DNA from: Omphalotus guepiniiformis | Lineage: Eukaryota > Basidiomycota > Agaricomycetes > Agaricales > Omphalotaceae | NCBI GenBank assembly: GCA_028554645.1 | Contig: JAQOOI010000019.1 | Location: 744,001 to 808,000, forward strand | DNA: 64,000 bases | Direction: 5' to 3' | Shown: positions 49,366 to 59,249 of the stretch, piece after piece | Layout: the number at the start of each line of letters is the position of its first letter | How positions within the stretch are numbered: the stretch's first letter is position 1 | The notes under the pieces: generated by a model | Told to the model about the DNA's origin: nothing | The model's database searches: none | Seen by the model: only the letters and a program-made list of their open reading frames with translations | Made by a program: the position numbers and the translations under genes

Positions 49366-50703
49366 ATGTCGTTGACGCTTCCTCTGGAGGATCTGAATCG
49401 TCTTCAAGTGTTTGCTCAACTCTCTAAGGACGGATTTCCTGTACTTTCTCTGAATCTAAAGTCGACCGGTACAGGATCATCGCTGAACCCCAACTTACCA
49501 AGGGGTATATTCATCTCATTCGAGCGCTCTGTCACAGAAGACGGTTGCTGGTCGTTGTCTATGGCTGCCTGTTGTCGAGTAAGCCAAGGCTCAGACCTTT
49601 CTCCGTTAAATCAGAACCAGCACATGATAGGTAAATACCCGGAACACAGCTTCGGGTTCAATTCTTCGAGTGTAGTGAATCAGGCTGATCATAACTTTAT
49701 TGTTTGCAGATCCCACTGCTTCGTTACCTGGTAAGTAAGTCAGCATTCAGACCTCCATAATGATATTGAACACACGGTCACTGACATGAAGGTTTCATCA
49801 TGAATACACCGTCGTCTGAACCAGACTGGCTATCGTCGGCCATGTCTCAATCCAGTATTCCTTCGTTGAGATCCTCAGCGCAAGGCTCGCCTCGCCAAAC
49901 AATGAACGACAACATAGGTTCAATATCTCTTTACTTACTATAAACAGGCATATGCTCAGTTGTCTTTGCATAGTAGATATCGCAATGATGGGAATAGGGC
50001 AACCGATGAACTCAACGATGAGCTCAACAAGCACTTCGGGCTCATCTCAAGGTAGGTACACATTCGAGAATAATTTCTGCCAGCTGACACAATGTTCAAA
50101 ATTCTGAAAAATTTTCAAGACATAACAGACATGCTCGCCGGAGGTACTGCTATGTATTCCCAGCCACAATACTCCGCCATGTCCTCAATCGCATTGCTTT
50201 CAAAACCTCAAAATGAGTTCCCAGATTTTACGACATTGGCGTCTGGAAGGTCATCTATGGCACCTTCTATAGATGAAGGATTCGGAGACAACGACGCTGA
50301 AGAAGATTCGGATGCATCTGCAGTGTCGTTAAATGAGAAAACCGACGAACAAAACAGAAGAGAGCGTGAATCAGCTCAGCGGCCTCCTGTTCGACGAAAG
50401 AAGGACCTCCCATGCTTTGATCGACATTGCAATCAACGCTTCATGAGCGAGCATACACGGAGAATGCATATGGCAGTGCATCAAGAAAAACACCGAAAGG
50501 TGTTCGTCTGCACCCAAGGGTGTACGGAAAAGTTTTCACGGCAACACGATCGGTTTCGCCATGAAGTATCGCAGCATGGTTTCCAAAGTGATTGGACCTG
50601 CGAAACTTGTAGAGGGTTCTTTTCTACCGAAAAATCACTTAACAGTCATAAATGCACGACCAGTCGGAGCAAGCGATGGAAGATTGGTGTTCCTAGTAAG
50701 TAA
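49366..50703 (+). CDS. C2H2 zinc-finger protein, right paralogue
   Basis: Five exons (49366-49630, 49710-49730, 49792-49917, 49974-50051, 50120-50703) join to 357 residues. The second exon has only 21 bases. The start MSLTLPLEDLNRLQVF was chosen because the left paralogue begins at the matching codon. The N-terminal half is Ser-rich with acidic stretches (SIDEGFGDNDAEEDSDAS). The C-terminal half has zinc-finger-like units CFDRHCNQRF, CTQGCTEKFSRQHDRFRH and CETCRGFFSTEKSLNSH, and ends in RSKRWKIGVPSK. The finger region is almost identical to the left paralogue while the leader differs more, as expected for a conserved DNA-binding part. It is probably a nuclear transcription factor linked to the OSC. 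Confidence 0.78.
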
Positions 50704-51515
50704 ATATCTTGGGTCGGTAGTTTCGATCGAGTTTTGCTGAATTAGAGCGTTGTAGAGGCACATACTGAGAGATCTATGGAACAGGCAAACGGAGAGCCAA
50801 CAGGTCTTTCGTGATCAGAGAGGAAACGGTCCCAAAATGTTACACCAGCAGCCGCAGTGATGGCGAAATGTCTCCTGGAGGGATAACACATCGATAATAG
50901 ACTGGACGGACATTTTCTTTTCTGATACGAATTGCGGGAAAGCTGTGCATTCGGAGAGGGATGTATATCATATCACATTTAAAGGAACCTACAGGGTTAC
51001 GTGTATGTAGTAGTAGTTGGCTCCGCCGATATGTAGAGGTTCCTATATTAAATCATATCGCAGCAACAGTGACCATCAGAATTATCGACGATCCTTCGCA
51101 TGAGAGATTTTCGTGCCGGATGCCAAGGCTGAAACATGACAATTGAGATTAGTAGAGCCGAAGACCGTGATTCACGGAGAAGAAAGGAATATGTACTTCC
51201 CCCACCTGTTTCTGTAGCCGGGTTCAGTTCCAATTGCGTCTGCCCAGTGCAAAACGTGATTTATGGGTAACTCCGTCCGTCAACAGAGAAGTCCAGCCAC
51301 GGTGTGCCAGTCAATAAGGTCCTTCACCTCCGAGTTCATCGGTTCTGCTCAGCATTGAATCATGTAAGTCGAGAGCCAGGTGAGTCTTGAAAGATGAAAA
51401 ACTAGCTTGAGCACCTAGAGTAACGTCTTGGCTTCGTCTTTTGATTATAGTTGTCGGGTGGAAGCGAGCCAGCACTATGCGACGTTGAAGCTCGTTAGAG
51501 AAGGAAGGAAGTATA
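50704..51515 (+). other. Block R, conserved non-coding segment, right copy
   Basis: It matches 10330-9300 in inverted orientation. Landmarks are ACATATCGGCGGA near 51030 (left 9969) and CTATGCGACGTTGAAG near 51477 (left about 9326). It lacks the expanded minisatellite of the left copy. No gene is supported. Confidence 0.55.
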
Positions 51516-51536
51516 CTGAGGTATATAGTCAGGAAG

Positions 51537-52090
51537 AACCTTTCAAGTTGTGGCTGTGACACTGATTTGCCGCCGGTAACCAAACTCTTCTATTTACCGC
51601 CGGTTCTGAAAAACTCACTCAACCACTACCGCTCACGTTACACAAATTCTCTGGCGGTGAAATTCTTTAAAAGAGGTCAAAGAGGTTCTCAAGTTGACTG
51701 GGTGAAAAGGCGATGTTTAGGATATGTTCTCCGAGTTCTAGTCAAACGAACGAGTGCGCAATCGTCCTACACAGGGCTTTCTCCACGGGAGCTCATGGCG
51801 ATGCTCGCTACGAGACTTAGATCATAGATGTGGGCTGTATCTGCATCTGGTACGGCAGGGTTATGGCTAAGGCTGCTTTTGCCGGGGCTAAACCCGAAGG
51901 TTCCAAAAAATATGTGAGCACTAGGATCGTTTTTGATACTTGCAGGATGACTTAGTCTCACGGCAACTTTTGTGTGTAGCTTGGGTCTACTCGAGCTCAA
52001 ACGTGAACGGAATGACTACGCTAATCCGGATGTCTATCACCGCCACCTCACTCACTCAACTATAGTATTCATGCGTACGTCAATTCGAAA
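51537..52090 (+). other. Block A, conserved non-coding segment, right copy
   Basis: It matches 18960-18400 in inverted orientation and starts with TTGTGGCTGTGAC near 51548. It may contain distal regulatory sequence or a 3' region of the peptide gene. No frame is shared. Confidence 0.5.
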
Positions 52091-52099
52091 ACAATCAGA

Positions 52100-52326
52100 A
52101 TGCAATTCTCAATCAACGATACTCAAGACAAAGTAGCTGCCATTATTCTTCTCGGACTTCCTGAGGCCACAGTCAAGCCAAAAATAGATCTCTCAAAAAT
52201 TAGTGCAAGAGGATTCATCTTCGATCTCGACACCATTCGGGATATCACTGATATCATAGTTATACCTGCAAATGCGAACGTCAGTCTTGGCTTGGGGTCA
52301 ACCTCCACATCCGAGGTGGGTGAGAA
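52100..52326 (-). other. Conserved 3' flank of the peptide gene
   Basis: The tract around 52195-52270 (TCTCGACACCATTCGGGATA and the near-palindrome GATATCACTGATATC) recurs downstream of all three peptide copies: about 53776-53805 and, inverted, about 18168-18200. It may be a terminator or another functional 3' element. Confidence 0.45.
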
Positions 52327-52600
52327 TTACCAGATATAATGTCCCTGCTGCGTTTTTCCATAGTTCAATCGAATGCGGTTGCACTGAGAAGGGAGGATAT
52401 GTTAGCACTACGAGAATTACAAGAACGGCGGGGGGACGACGTACAGGTATCTCGAGGTGACAATCATCTGCACCGCCGTGTGGCGGGCAGTTGATCAAAT
52501 CGGCGGGGTTGCCTGGGTCCGCGATCCGCCGCTCGAGGTTGGCCTCGGAGGCAAATACAGAGACGACAGACGCAGTGAGAAAGAGCAAGGTGAACTTCAT
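52327..52600 (-). CDS. Small secreted cysteine-containing peptide, copy 1
   Basis: Two exons (52445-52600 and 52327-52383, 61-base intron) give 70 residues. A signal peptide (MKFTLLFLTASVVSVFAS) is followed by EANLERR, a dibasic site suited to Kex2 processing. The mature part contains NPADLINCPPHGGADDCHLE and, after the intron, PCNRIRLNYGKTQQGHYIW at the very C-terminus. There are three mature cysteines. The spliced frame, intron position and C-terminus agree exactly with the copy at 53884-54169, which strongly supports the model. I recognise no known family. There is no CaaX end, so it is not a B-type mating pheromone. A TATA-like box lies about 85 bases upstream, at about 52684. Confidence 0.72.
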
Positions 52601-52899
52601 AGCAGGCGAGCGAGTTGTTCAACTGTAAGAGAGGATAGGGTCACTGTGTAGAAGTGATGGGTGTATAGGTGGGTGTCGAGATTATATAGCTTTTGCGTTT
52701 GCGAGGGACTGACTAAACCTAGGAGTCCGCTGACCTCGATGGGTTCTCGTTTAGATGCTCGAGAAGGGCGTACTGTTCGTTTCCTACAGGTTGGAATCGG
52801 AAATTCGAGTTCCTCATCAGGTTCTAGCACTGCAGAGTCGACACCGCGCAATCTAGCATCGAAACATGGCTCGCATCAGCACCGCTGGATAATTCCATA

Positions 52900-53580
52900 A
52901 AATGTACGAGCACCAAACCTTGACCAAGTTGAGACACGTAGTACATGAAGTTCGAAATTTCGCCGTCTTCATACTACATACACTGGATACAACGACCGCT
53001 TTATTAAAAGGTCTCGAAGCTTTGGAATCTGGGAGGCTATCAGTTGTTACAGTCGTCAGTAGTGCGTTTGCCATTGACCGTCGTCTCCGAACTCATCTGG
53101 GGTCACCGGGGTTTTGCAGAGTCCGAGTCAAGTTTGGTTCTTGGGTTCCCTTTTGAAAGTCGTGTATGTACTGGAAGACACTAGTAATGGGTCTCATGAT
53201 TTGTTATGCTAATTGAACCTTACTTTGTACTTAGCTCGTTCAGGTGCTATATCCTCCCCAATTCAGAATACTTACTGGCATTTGCATCGTACGAGCGCCC
53301 ATTCCTACAAGCCATTTCCAAGGAGTCGACACCCAAGTCGTGAGGTGCGAATCCCTTGTGTAGTAAAGCCGGCTTACTGACACAGTCTGAACGTTATATA
53401 TACATACTTAAAATTTTTAAGCCTTGGCGGTGTAACCTTGCTGCCGGTAACCAAACTGGGACCAAATGTAACTCTTCCACCTGGCCATCGTTCAAATCCT
53501 CGAAGTCGTTTATTTCTTGCGCAGGCAGGCTTATGAGCTCGTTATTCAGAATGTTAACCCTTCCGTTGTAAGTTTTGTTC
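52900..53580 (+). other. Block B, conserved segment of unknown role, right copy
   Basis: It matches 17510-16900 in inverted orientation. The best shared coding-like text is ALESGRLSVVTV near 53018 and LTLPL-stop at 53557-53571. Indels not divisible by three separate the copies, so a shared protein is doubtful. Confidence 0.4.
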
Positions 53581-53679
53581 GCTGGTCCCTCCGCAAATAC
53601 GTATTCAAACACTCAAAATTCAAAGCAGATTCTCAACGCGTATACATGATACAAAGCAACTACATAAATTTTCCCTCTC

Positions 53680-54330
53680 AAACTTCACCTAGCCACATCA
53701 TACCGTCTGTACACATCAAGCCAACAACGATCATTCAACAGCTCAATAGTTAGTGCAAGAGTCCTCGTCTTCGATCTCGACACCATTCGGGATATCAGTG
53801 ATATCATACTGGTACCTACAATTGCGCAGCGTCAGTCCCACATTCTCTCGGGGGTTACCTCAACGTTGCCAGTAGGGTGAAACTTACCAGATGTAATGTC
53901 CCTGCTGCGTCGATCCATAGTTCAATCGAATGCGGCTGCACTGAAGGCGGAATCAAACATCCGTCAGTACGCATCGCGGTTCAAGGAGGAAGACGTACAG
54001 GTGTTTCGAGGTGACAATCATCCGCACCACCGAACGGCGGGCAGTTGATCAAGTCGGCGGGGTTGTTAGGGTCGGAAATACGCCGCTCGAGGTCGGGCAC
54101 GGAGGCACCGAACACAGCAACGACAGACGCAGAAAGAAAGAGCAACTTTTTCAAAGTGGTGAATTTCATCGCAGGCAAACTAGTCAGTGAGGTGAATAGG
54201 AGAGGATGCTTGGGTCACTTTGTGGGTAAGTGATGAGGAATTTCATGGGTAAGGGCTCAAGTTTATATAGCTTTTTGCCAGGACTGACTTTGTTCTTGCT
54301 TTGCTTTGCTGACCCCCGTTGGATATCATT
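53680..54330 (-). repeat. Third copy of the peptide unit (peptide gene plus flanks)
   Basis: This is a second copy, in the same orientation as 52100-52700, of the peptide gene with its 3' flank (near-palindrome at about 53798) and its 5' region with a TATA-like GTTTATATAGC at about 54262. It lies just outside block B, so the peptide unit duplicated independently of the full module. Confidence 0.7.
53884..54169 (-). CDS. Small secreted cysteine-containing peptide, copy 2
   Basis: Two exons (53999-54169 and 53884-53940, 58-base intron) give 75 residues. The signal peptide has a Lys-rich n-region (MKFTTLKKLLFLSASVVAVF), followed by a propeptide-like PDLERR. The mature part has NPADLINCPPFGGADDCHLE, then PCSRIRLNYGSTQQGHYIW and the stop. 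Cys spacing, Kex2-like site, intron site and C-terminus are the same as in copy 1, while the signal peptide and propeptide differ. This pattern suggests selection on the mature peptide. The function is unknown; a secreted signal, effector or antimicrobial role are all possible. Confidence 0.74.
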
Positions 54331-55587
54331 AGATACTCTCAAGAAGTTGTAATGAAATCATTACTATCCCGTCCTGCGGAGTCAACAAAAGATCGGGCTC
54401 TTCTTCATCAGGTCATAGCAGCAGCTCCAACAGCGCTCAGTCTTGCTGGATATGTGCCGAACGAGCTATGAATGAGGACTTCACAAACTGTAGAGACCTT
54501 GGGTAACGTGTGGGCCTTGGCGAGTCGGCGGACGCGTACGGAATTGCCGTCGTCTACGTCGGATATTGCGCCTGTGCGGCCGAATCACCCTTCCTGCCGT
54601 TTCGAGGGCGAGTCTTTCAAAGTTTGTTCCATTAAACACTGCCAGCATGGAACGTTTACGCGTTACGTCGTACTCAGCTCAGAATATCTGGAGTCATCTG
54701 TTTGCATGCCGCCATCCATAGCTTCCACGGAGCACTTCTTCGAGACAGGTTTAGACTCGGACCGTACCCATGAATGTTGTAAAAATTGCATTGCATTCTC
54801 GCGGTATACATTTGTGCGCAGACTGAGGTAGAACTGTACTTTGGAGAAACAGCTTGGAACAGATCACAACGTTCGTCAACTTACGACAGGTCCATCGTGA
54901 AACTATACAGACTCGGATGTAGTGAACTTGCGAACCCAACGGAACATAGCAACGTTTGTTCATTCAAGTTGAACAGGTGGCCAATATCATGGAGTATACT
55001 ATTATACCTTGTAAGTTGAACAGATTGAACAGCCCTGTAATCACCACATCCCCACATGAGCTGGCATCCGCTGCATTGTCGTATTGTCGGTTACTTGTTC
55101 ACCAATTGCACCCCACATGCAGCTCATGAATAAGTACTAGAATGATGTACTTACCATATCGCAATATCAATCATCGCAAGTTCAGATGTGATCAAACCAT
55201 TAACATACAGCTTTGTTCTTTGTATCTGGACAGGTTGGAGTATTCACCTGTGTATGTTGTATCATACGTACAAGCGCAGACTGAGATACTAATAGATATG
55301 AACGAGTAGGAAGGACAAACGCACATATACTTGAATCATAACGTAATACAAATCGTCGTACTACATATTGTACAAGTACTAATAGATACATCATAGACCA
55401 AATAATACACATACAACTAAAGATATAGAAAACAAACGACGAAGACCCTTGATTAAACACACGTTCATGCACCGATATCACATCAGAGTCATGAATGTAT
55501 GACTCCTGATATACATTCATACCGCCATGCCATCCCATCAGAAGAGGAAGACCACGCCCTACAGTACCACACCGAACCCCCGAAAAA
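54331..55587. other. Intergenic
   Basis: No gene is supported. The open frame at 54472-54831 lacks family features. The region lies between the last peptide unit and the HMG-box gene. Confidence 0.5.
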
Positions 55588-57098
55588 CTACTCCGGTATA
55601 GAAATATAATCCCACATATTCTCGCCTTTAGACCCAGTGATAGGAACAGATCGCGGAGAGATCGGCGGCTCCGAAATTTTATTATCACAGCGATTTCTAG
55701 ATCTATAAGCCCCAGAGATCGTATACCCATCGAACAAAGGCGCGTCTTGTTCGGAATCTTCGTCGCAGGGTATGGGGACTGGCAATGGCGGTAGGTCTGT
55801 GAGATGATATGAATCGGTGGATGGGTCTGCAAGGATCGTCGTCGTCGATAACGACGAGGTATGAGACTCGGAACCGAAATTGGAGGCATGGGTAGCGTAA
55901 AGACCTGGAACTGCATCGAGAGTACGAATCTGTGGTTTAAAACCGAATTGAGAGTCGATGCGGAGGAAAGAGGGTGGCGTTGGAAATTTCTCAAATAGGT
56001 TTGTGAAAGAACGACAATGAGTCAACGCGATGTTGACAAGAATGGAAAGAATGAGGGACTTACGTTTGTACTAATTTTAAGGGTAGACATTTCTGCATCG
56101 ATAGAAGGAATGTCGTTCGTTGGTACGAACGCGAGCGCTTCTTGAAGTTGAGAATCGAGGAATTCACCGTCCGTATTGTCTTCGGTTTCGTCAGAAACGA
56201 GGGTGGCATCAAGACTGAAGGAAGGTTTTGGGGTGGCGTCGAGGCCACATGAATCAGAAGATGGCGATGATTTCACGAGTACAGGCGAAGAGTTCCTGGA
56301 ACACGCTGGCGGAAGAACATCATCTTCCACCTCAACCTTGGGTTCAGGCGAAAGTGATCGCGCAAACATATACTCAGCCTGGATCTCCTCGCCACTCCCA
56401 ACATCGTACTTCCGTTCTTCTTCAACATCCCCCAAGCTCTCTCCATTAATCAATCTCATCGCGAGCTCTTCACACCTCTCAATATCAGCCCTCTCCTCCT
56501 CCTTCGACCTCTTCTTCTTCGCTGAACCTCGCCTCAACCCACCCGGGGTATACTTGTAATTCGGAAACTTCTCCGAATGCTGCTTCTTCAAGTCCCTAGC
56601 CATTTTCGCCCACGGCTCGCGTTGAGCCGAAGTCAGGTGCTTCCACACTCTTCCAGCAGAACGGCTTACTTGACGGTGGTCAGTCTCGAACGGGTGGTCT
56701 TTCTGCGCAATCCAGTAGGCGGAGCGAAAACAGATGAATGCGTTGGGCGGACGCGGAATGTGGTTTTCGGCGCGTCCGCGAGAGCGAGAAGAGCTGAAGC
56801 CGAGTTGTTCTTTTGATGCGTGGACTAGGTAAGGCGTGTCGCAATTGACAGGGAGGGAAGTAGAAACCGGAGCGGGAGGAGGCGAGTCTGACTCGATTGA
56901 AGTCGAGGTTGAAGCGGATTCTGATGGATATCGTAATGTGAAGTCTGGGTCTTCAACATCTGAGTCCTCTGTTAAAAGCTATCAGTATCGCATCAGGTTA
57001 TCTGATTCATGGATAGACATACCGTTGTAACATTTTGGAGCTTGCAGTGAAATTCGTCGTGACCGGTAGACTGCGGGAACGTTTCTGATAGGCGGCAT
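55588..57098 (-). CDS. HMG-box transcription factor
   Basis: The start MPPIRNVPAVYRSRRI (ATG 57098) is in a short first exon that ends KCYN. After an intron beginning GTATGT the protein continues EDSDVEDPDFTLRYPSE. The HMG box reads RPPNAFICFRSAYWIAQKD, then QVSRSAGRVWKHLTSAQREP and KKQHSEKFPNYKY. These residues match the MATA/SOX-type box with its conserved Trp and Pro-Asn positions. A basic patch (RRGSAKKKRSKEEER) follows. The rest is Ser/Pro/Glu-rich with one more intron, ending WDYISIPE. Many such basidiomycete genes control development or mating, but nothing else of a mating locus is present here. Confidence 0.87.
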
Positions 57099-58261
57099 CG
57101 TTTAGTTCGATGATGATGCAAAATCTGTCTTTTTCTATGCAAACAGAGGGAGTTGAAAGACACGCAGGAGTGCTGAAGGACGTGTAAAGAGACCAAAGGT
57201 TTGTCGAAATCCACCACAAGAGCGCCATTGCTTTTCAACGTATCTCCACGACGCCTCTTTTTCCCTAAACAAGCCCGTAGGAAAAGTACCCCTCTATAAT
57301 AGCACGTCGAGGCAGCCATGAGGCAGCTCGATGTTTGGTTGAGCTTTTCTCTTGACATGATTGTCACAGAACAACTCCCAAAAAAAGAGAAGAAGGCTGC
57401 GTGGCAGTTCTGGTGCCATGCCATCAACAGATTTCGTGACTTCTCGACTGACATGAGGCGAAATCATCCCTGAAGCAGGTGAATATTCTAGGGAACTGTG
57501 CATTAAATTAAAAAAGAAGCGCAAGAATGATGATGATAAAGAGGCTGACCGAGGTTGTATTCATCTAAGAACTGACTCGACAATGCTTATCGTACTCAGG
57601 ACAAAGAAAGTGCGTCGTTAAATGAACAGCGAACAAAGAGTCGTATGTATGCAACAACCGTGTGATTGGGCTTAAGGACAAGACTTCAGGGTAGTTTCGA
57701 AATTGGCTGGATTTCTGGATTTCATACATATTCTAAGTGACCAACTTCCATGAGCTCCAAAAATTCAAACACAGTAAGAAACACGGCGCAAGTACCTCAT
57801 TCACTTTGATTTTTGATACGAATGATATCAAAGCGTCCCCCGTTCAGGTCAAATTGCCACAAAGACCTAGGGTTTGCCTAGCAAAGCAGATCTAGATGGC
57901 AAGAAATCAGCTCGCTAACACTTGGAGCTCCATAAGTGCAATCGTTGATCATGAAGAATAAGATTGAAGCAGATATGGATACGACGATATGCAAGGAACA
58001 AAGGCGCGACGATTTTAGGACAAAGGCAAAGCGTGCATGCGCGCTTGCGAAGGGCGGCTAATGATTAGTATTTGTTAATGTTTGCTCTCAGCCGGACCGT
58101 CCCCACCGATGTAAGACGGCACTAAGACTGCCGCACTTGCGATGAATGTTTGCAGCCTCGTCGCGGGGAACGGGTACATTTAATTACAATGGAAATCGAC
58201 ACGAAGTAGTGTAATAATACAAATGCCTAGAGCAAAGTTAGACTACCAGCACACGTACTAA
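57099..58261. other. Intergenic
   Basis: This is the HMG-box gene's upstream region and a pseudogene's downstream region. No gene is supported. Confidence 0.5.
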
Positions 58262-59115
58262 TCAAATAACAAATTTCTTGAAAGCCTCATAACATTGTAG
58301 AAAGGCACGTCGATTGTCGAGGGGTTTCATACCATCGTTGAGCCTCCGATTAGGACGTGGGATATCAGGGACATGCCCAGTGACTATGGTGGGTGTATGT
58401 GGAAATTGCCTTAATGCAACACATCGAGCAAGTTCGCGAGTGACGGGGATCTTGAAGAAACTGGGAGATGTCCCGAGCATGTTTACACCGGGGAAAACCT
58501 CTATGTCAAAGGTGGATATAAAGGGGGACAATGGAGAACTAGTAGTAAATTACATACCTTACTGTCCAATATATCAAGCCCCATCGATGACCTTCGAGTA
58601 ATAGTATCCTGGAATGCGGCTATAGCCTCGACAACAAGTCCTGCATGTGGGTCGTTTTTACCGAAGAACCGTTTATCGTCTTGTACGACGAGTATAATAT
58701 CGTTCGTGTCTCGATCGACGATGCAGACGTCAAGTTTAGCGTACTTCTCCTCCCCGCAAATAAATAATATGGCAACTCTTTGCGCGTGCGAATTACTCGA
58801 GGACGATGGATATATCCAAGAGAGTTAGAAAGTGCCACGGCAAAATCAACGACTGCTGAATCCTCCACCGAGTACAGTCGGAAGGCATCATTGCGAGATC
58901 GAGTTGAGTAAGGAGGTTGTAGGATGGGTCATTGGTTGCGTCGTCGGCGGTGGAGGCGGTGAGGATGTCTTGGTGAATGGAGGGCACGGGTAAGGGTGTC
59001 TCTTCGAAAACGTTTGAGTATCCTGGAAAGCGATTCTGATGTTATACGCTTCCAGATCGCTAAAAATCCACTTGTCTCCGGACTTGGCTGAGCGTATTTC
59101 AATCATGTTGACCAT
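58262..59115 (-). pseudogene. PD-(D/E)XK-nuclease-like agaricomycete protein, frameshifted
   Basis: The reading frame can be followed on the minus strand from WIFSDLEAYNIRIAFQDTQ through HQDILTASTADDATNDPSYN, SVEDSAVVDFAVALSNSLGY, ICGEEKYAKLDVCIVD and VQDDKRFFGKNDPHA to MKPLDNRRAFLQCYEAFK. I recognise this as a widespread agaricomycete family with a nuclease-like core (E...D...QxDK). The frame changes at about 59008 (in a run of T), 58880 and 58765. Each shift fits a small indel, so the gene cannot be translated whole. One typical intron (about 58507-58562) is intact, so it is not a processed copy. Sequencing error in homopolymers cannot be excluded. It sits 134 bases downstream of the MUS81 stop. 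Confidence 0.7.
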
Positions 59116-59249
59116 CCATCCAGGTTGAGGCTCAGTTGAGAGGTATGGTGTTGTCCCACGCTCATCTACTGTGAGACTTACATCCGAGAAAGATTGACGA
59201 CCAGCTGAATGTATTCCCAATAATTGATTGTATGCCTCTTCGACTCTCC

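Larger units (their letters stand above)
44330..53580 (+). repeat. Right copy of the duplicated OSC/zinc-finger/peptide module
   Basis: Forward order is P (44330-44800), OSC (44801-47460), spacer, zinc-finger gene (49366-50703), R (50704-51515), A (51537-52090), peptide gene (52600-52327, minus) and B (52900-53580). Each block matches the left copy in inverted orientation. R and A touch at 51515-51537 here, but are the two outer ends of the left copy. B and P are the outer ends here, but meet at about 16840-16900 in the left copy. Confidence 0.75.

Noticed and set aside
17640..54169. Peptide genes as B-type mating pheromone precursors
   Set aside because: They have true signal peptides and end in HYIW, with no C-terminal CaaX prenylation motif; no pheromone receptor is nearby.
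55200..55994. 264-residue open frame on the minus strand
   Set aside because: It overlaps the last exon of the HMG-box gene in another frame; the HMG frame has the conserved domain and consistent splice sites.
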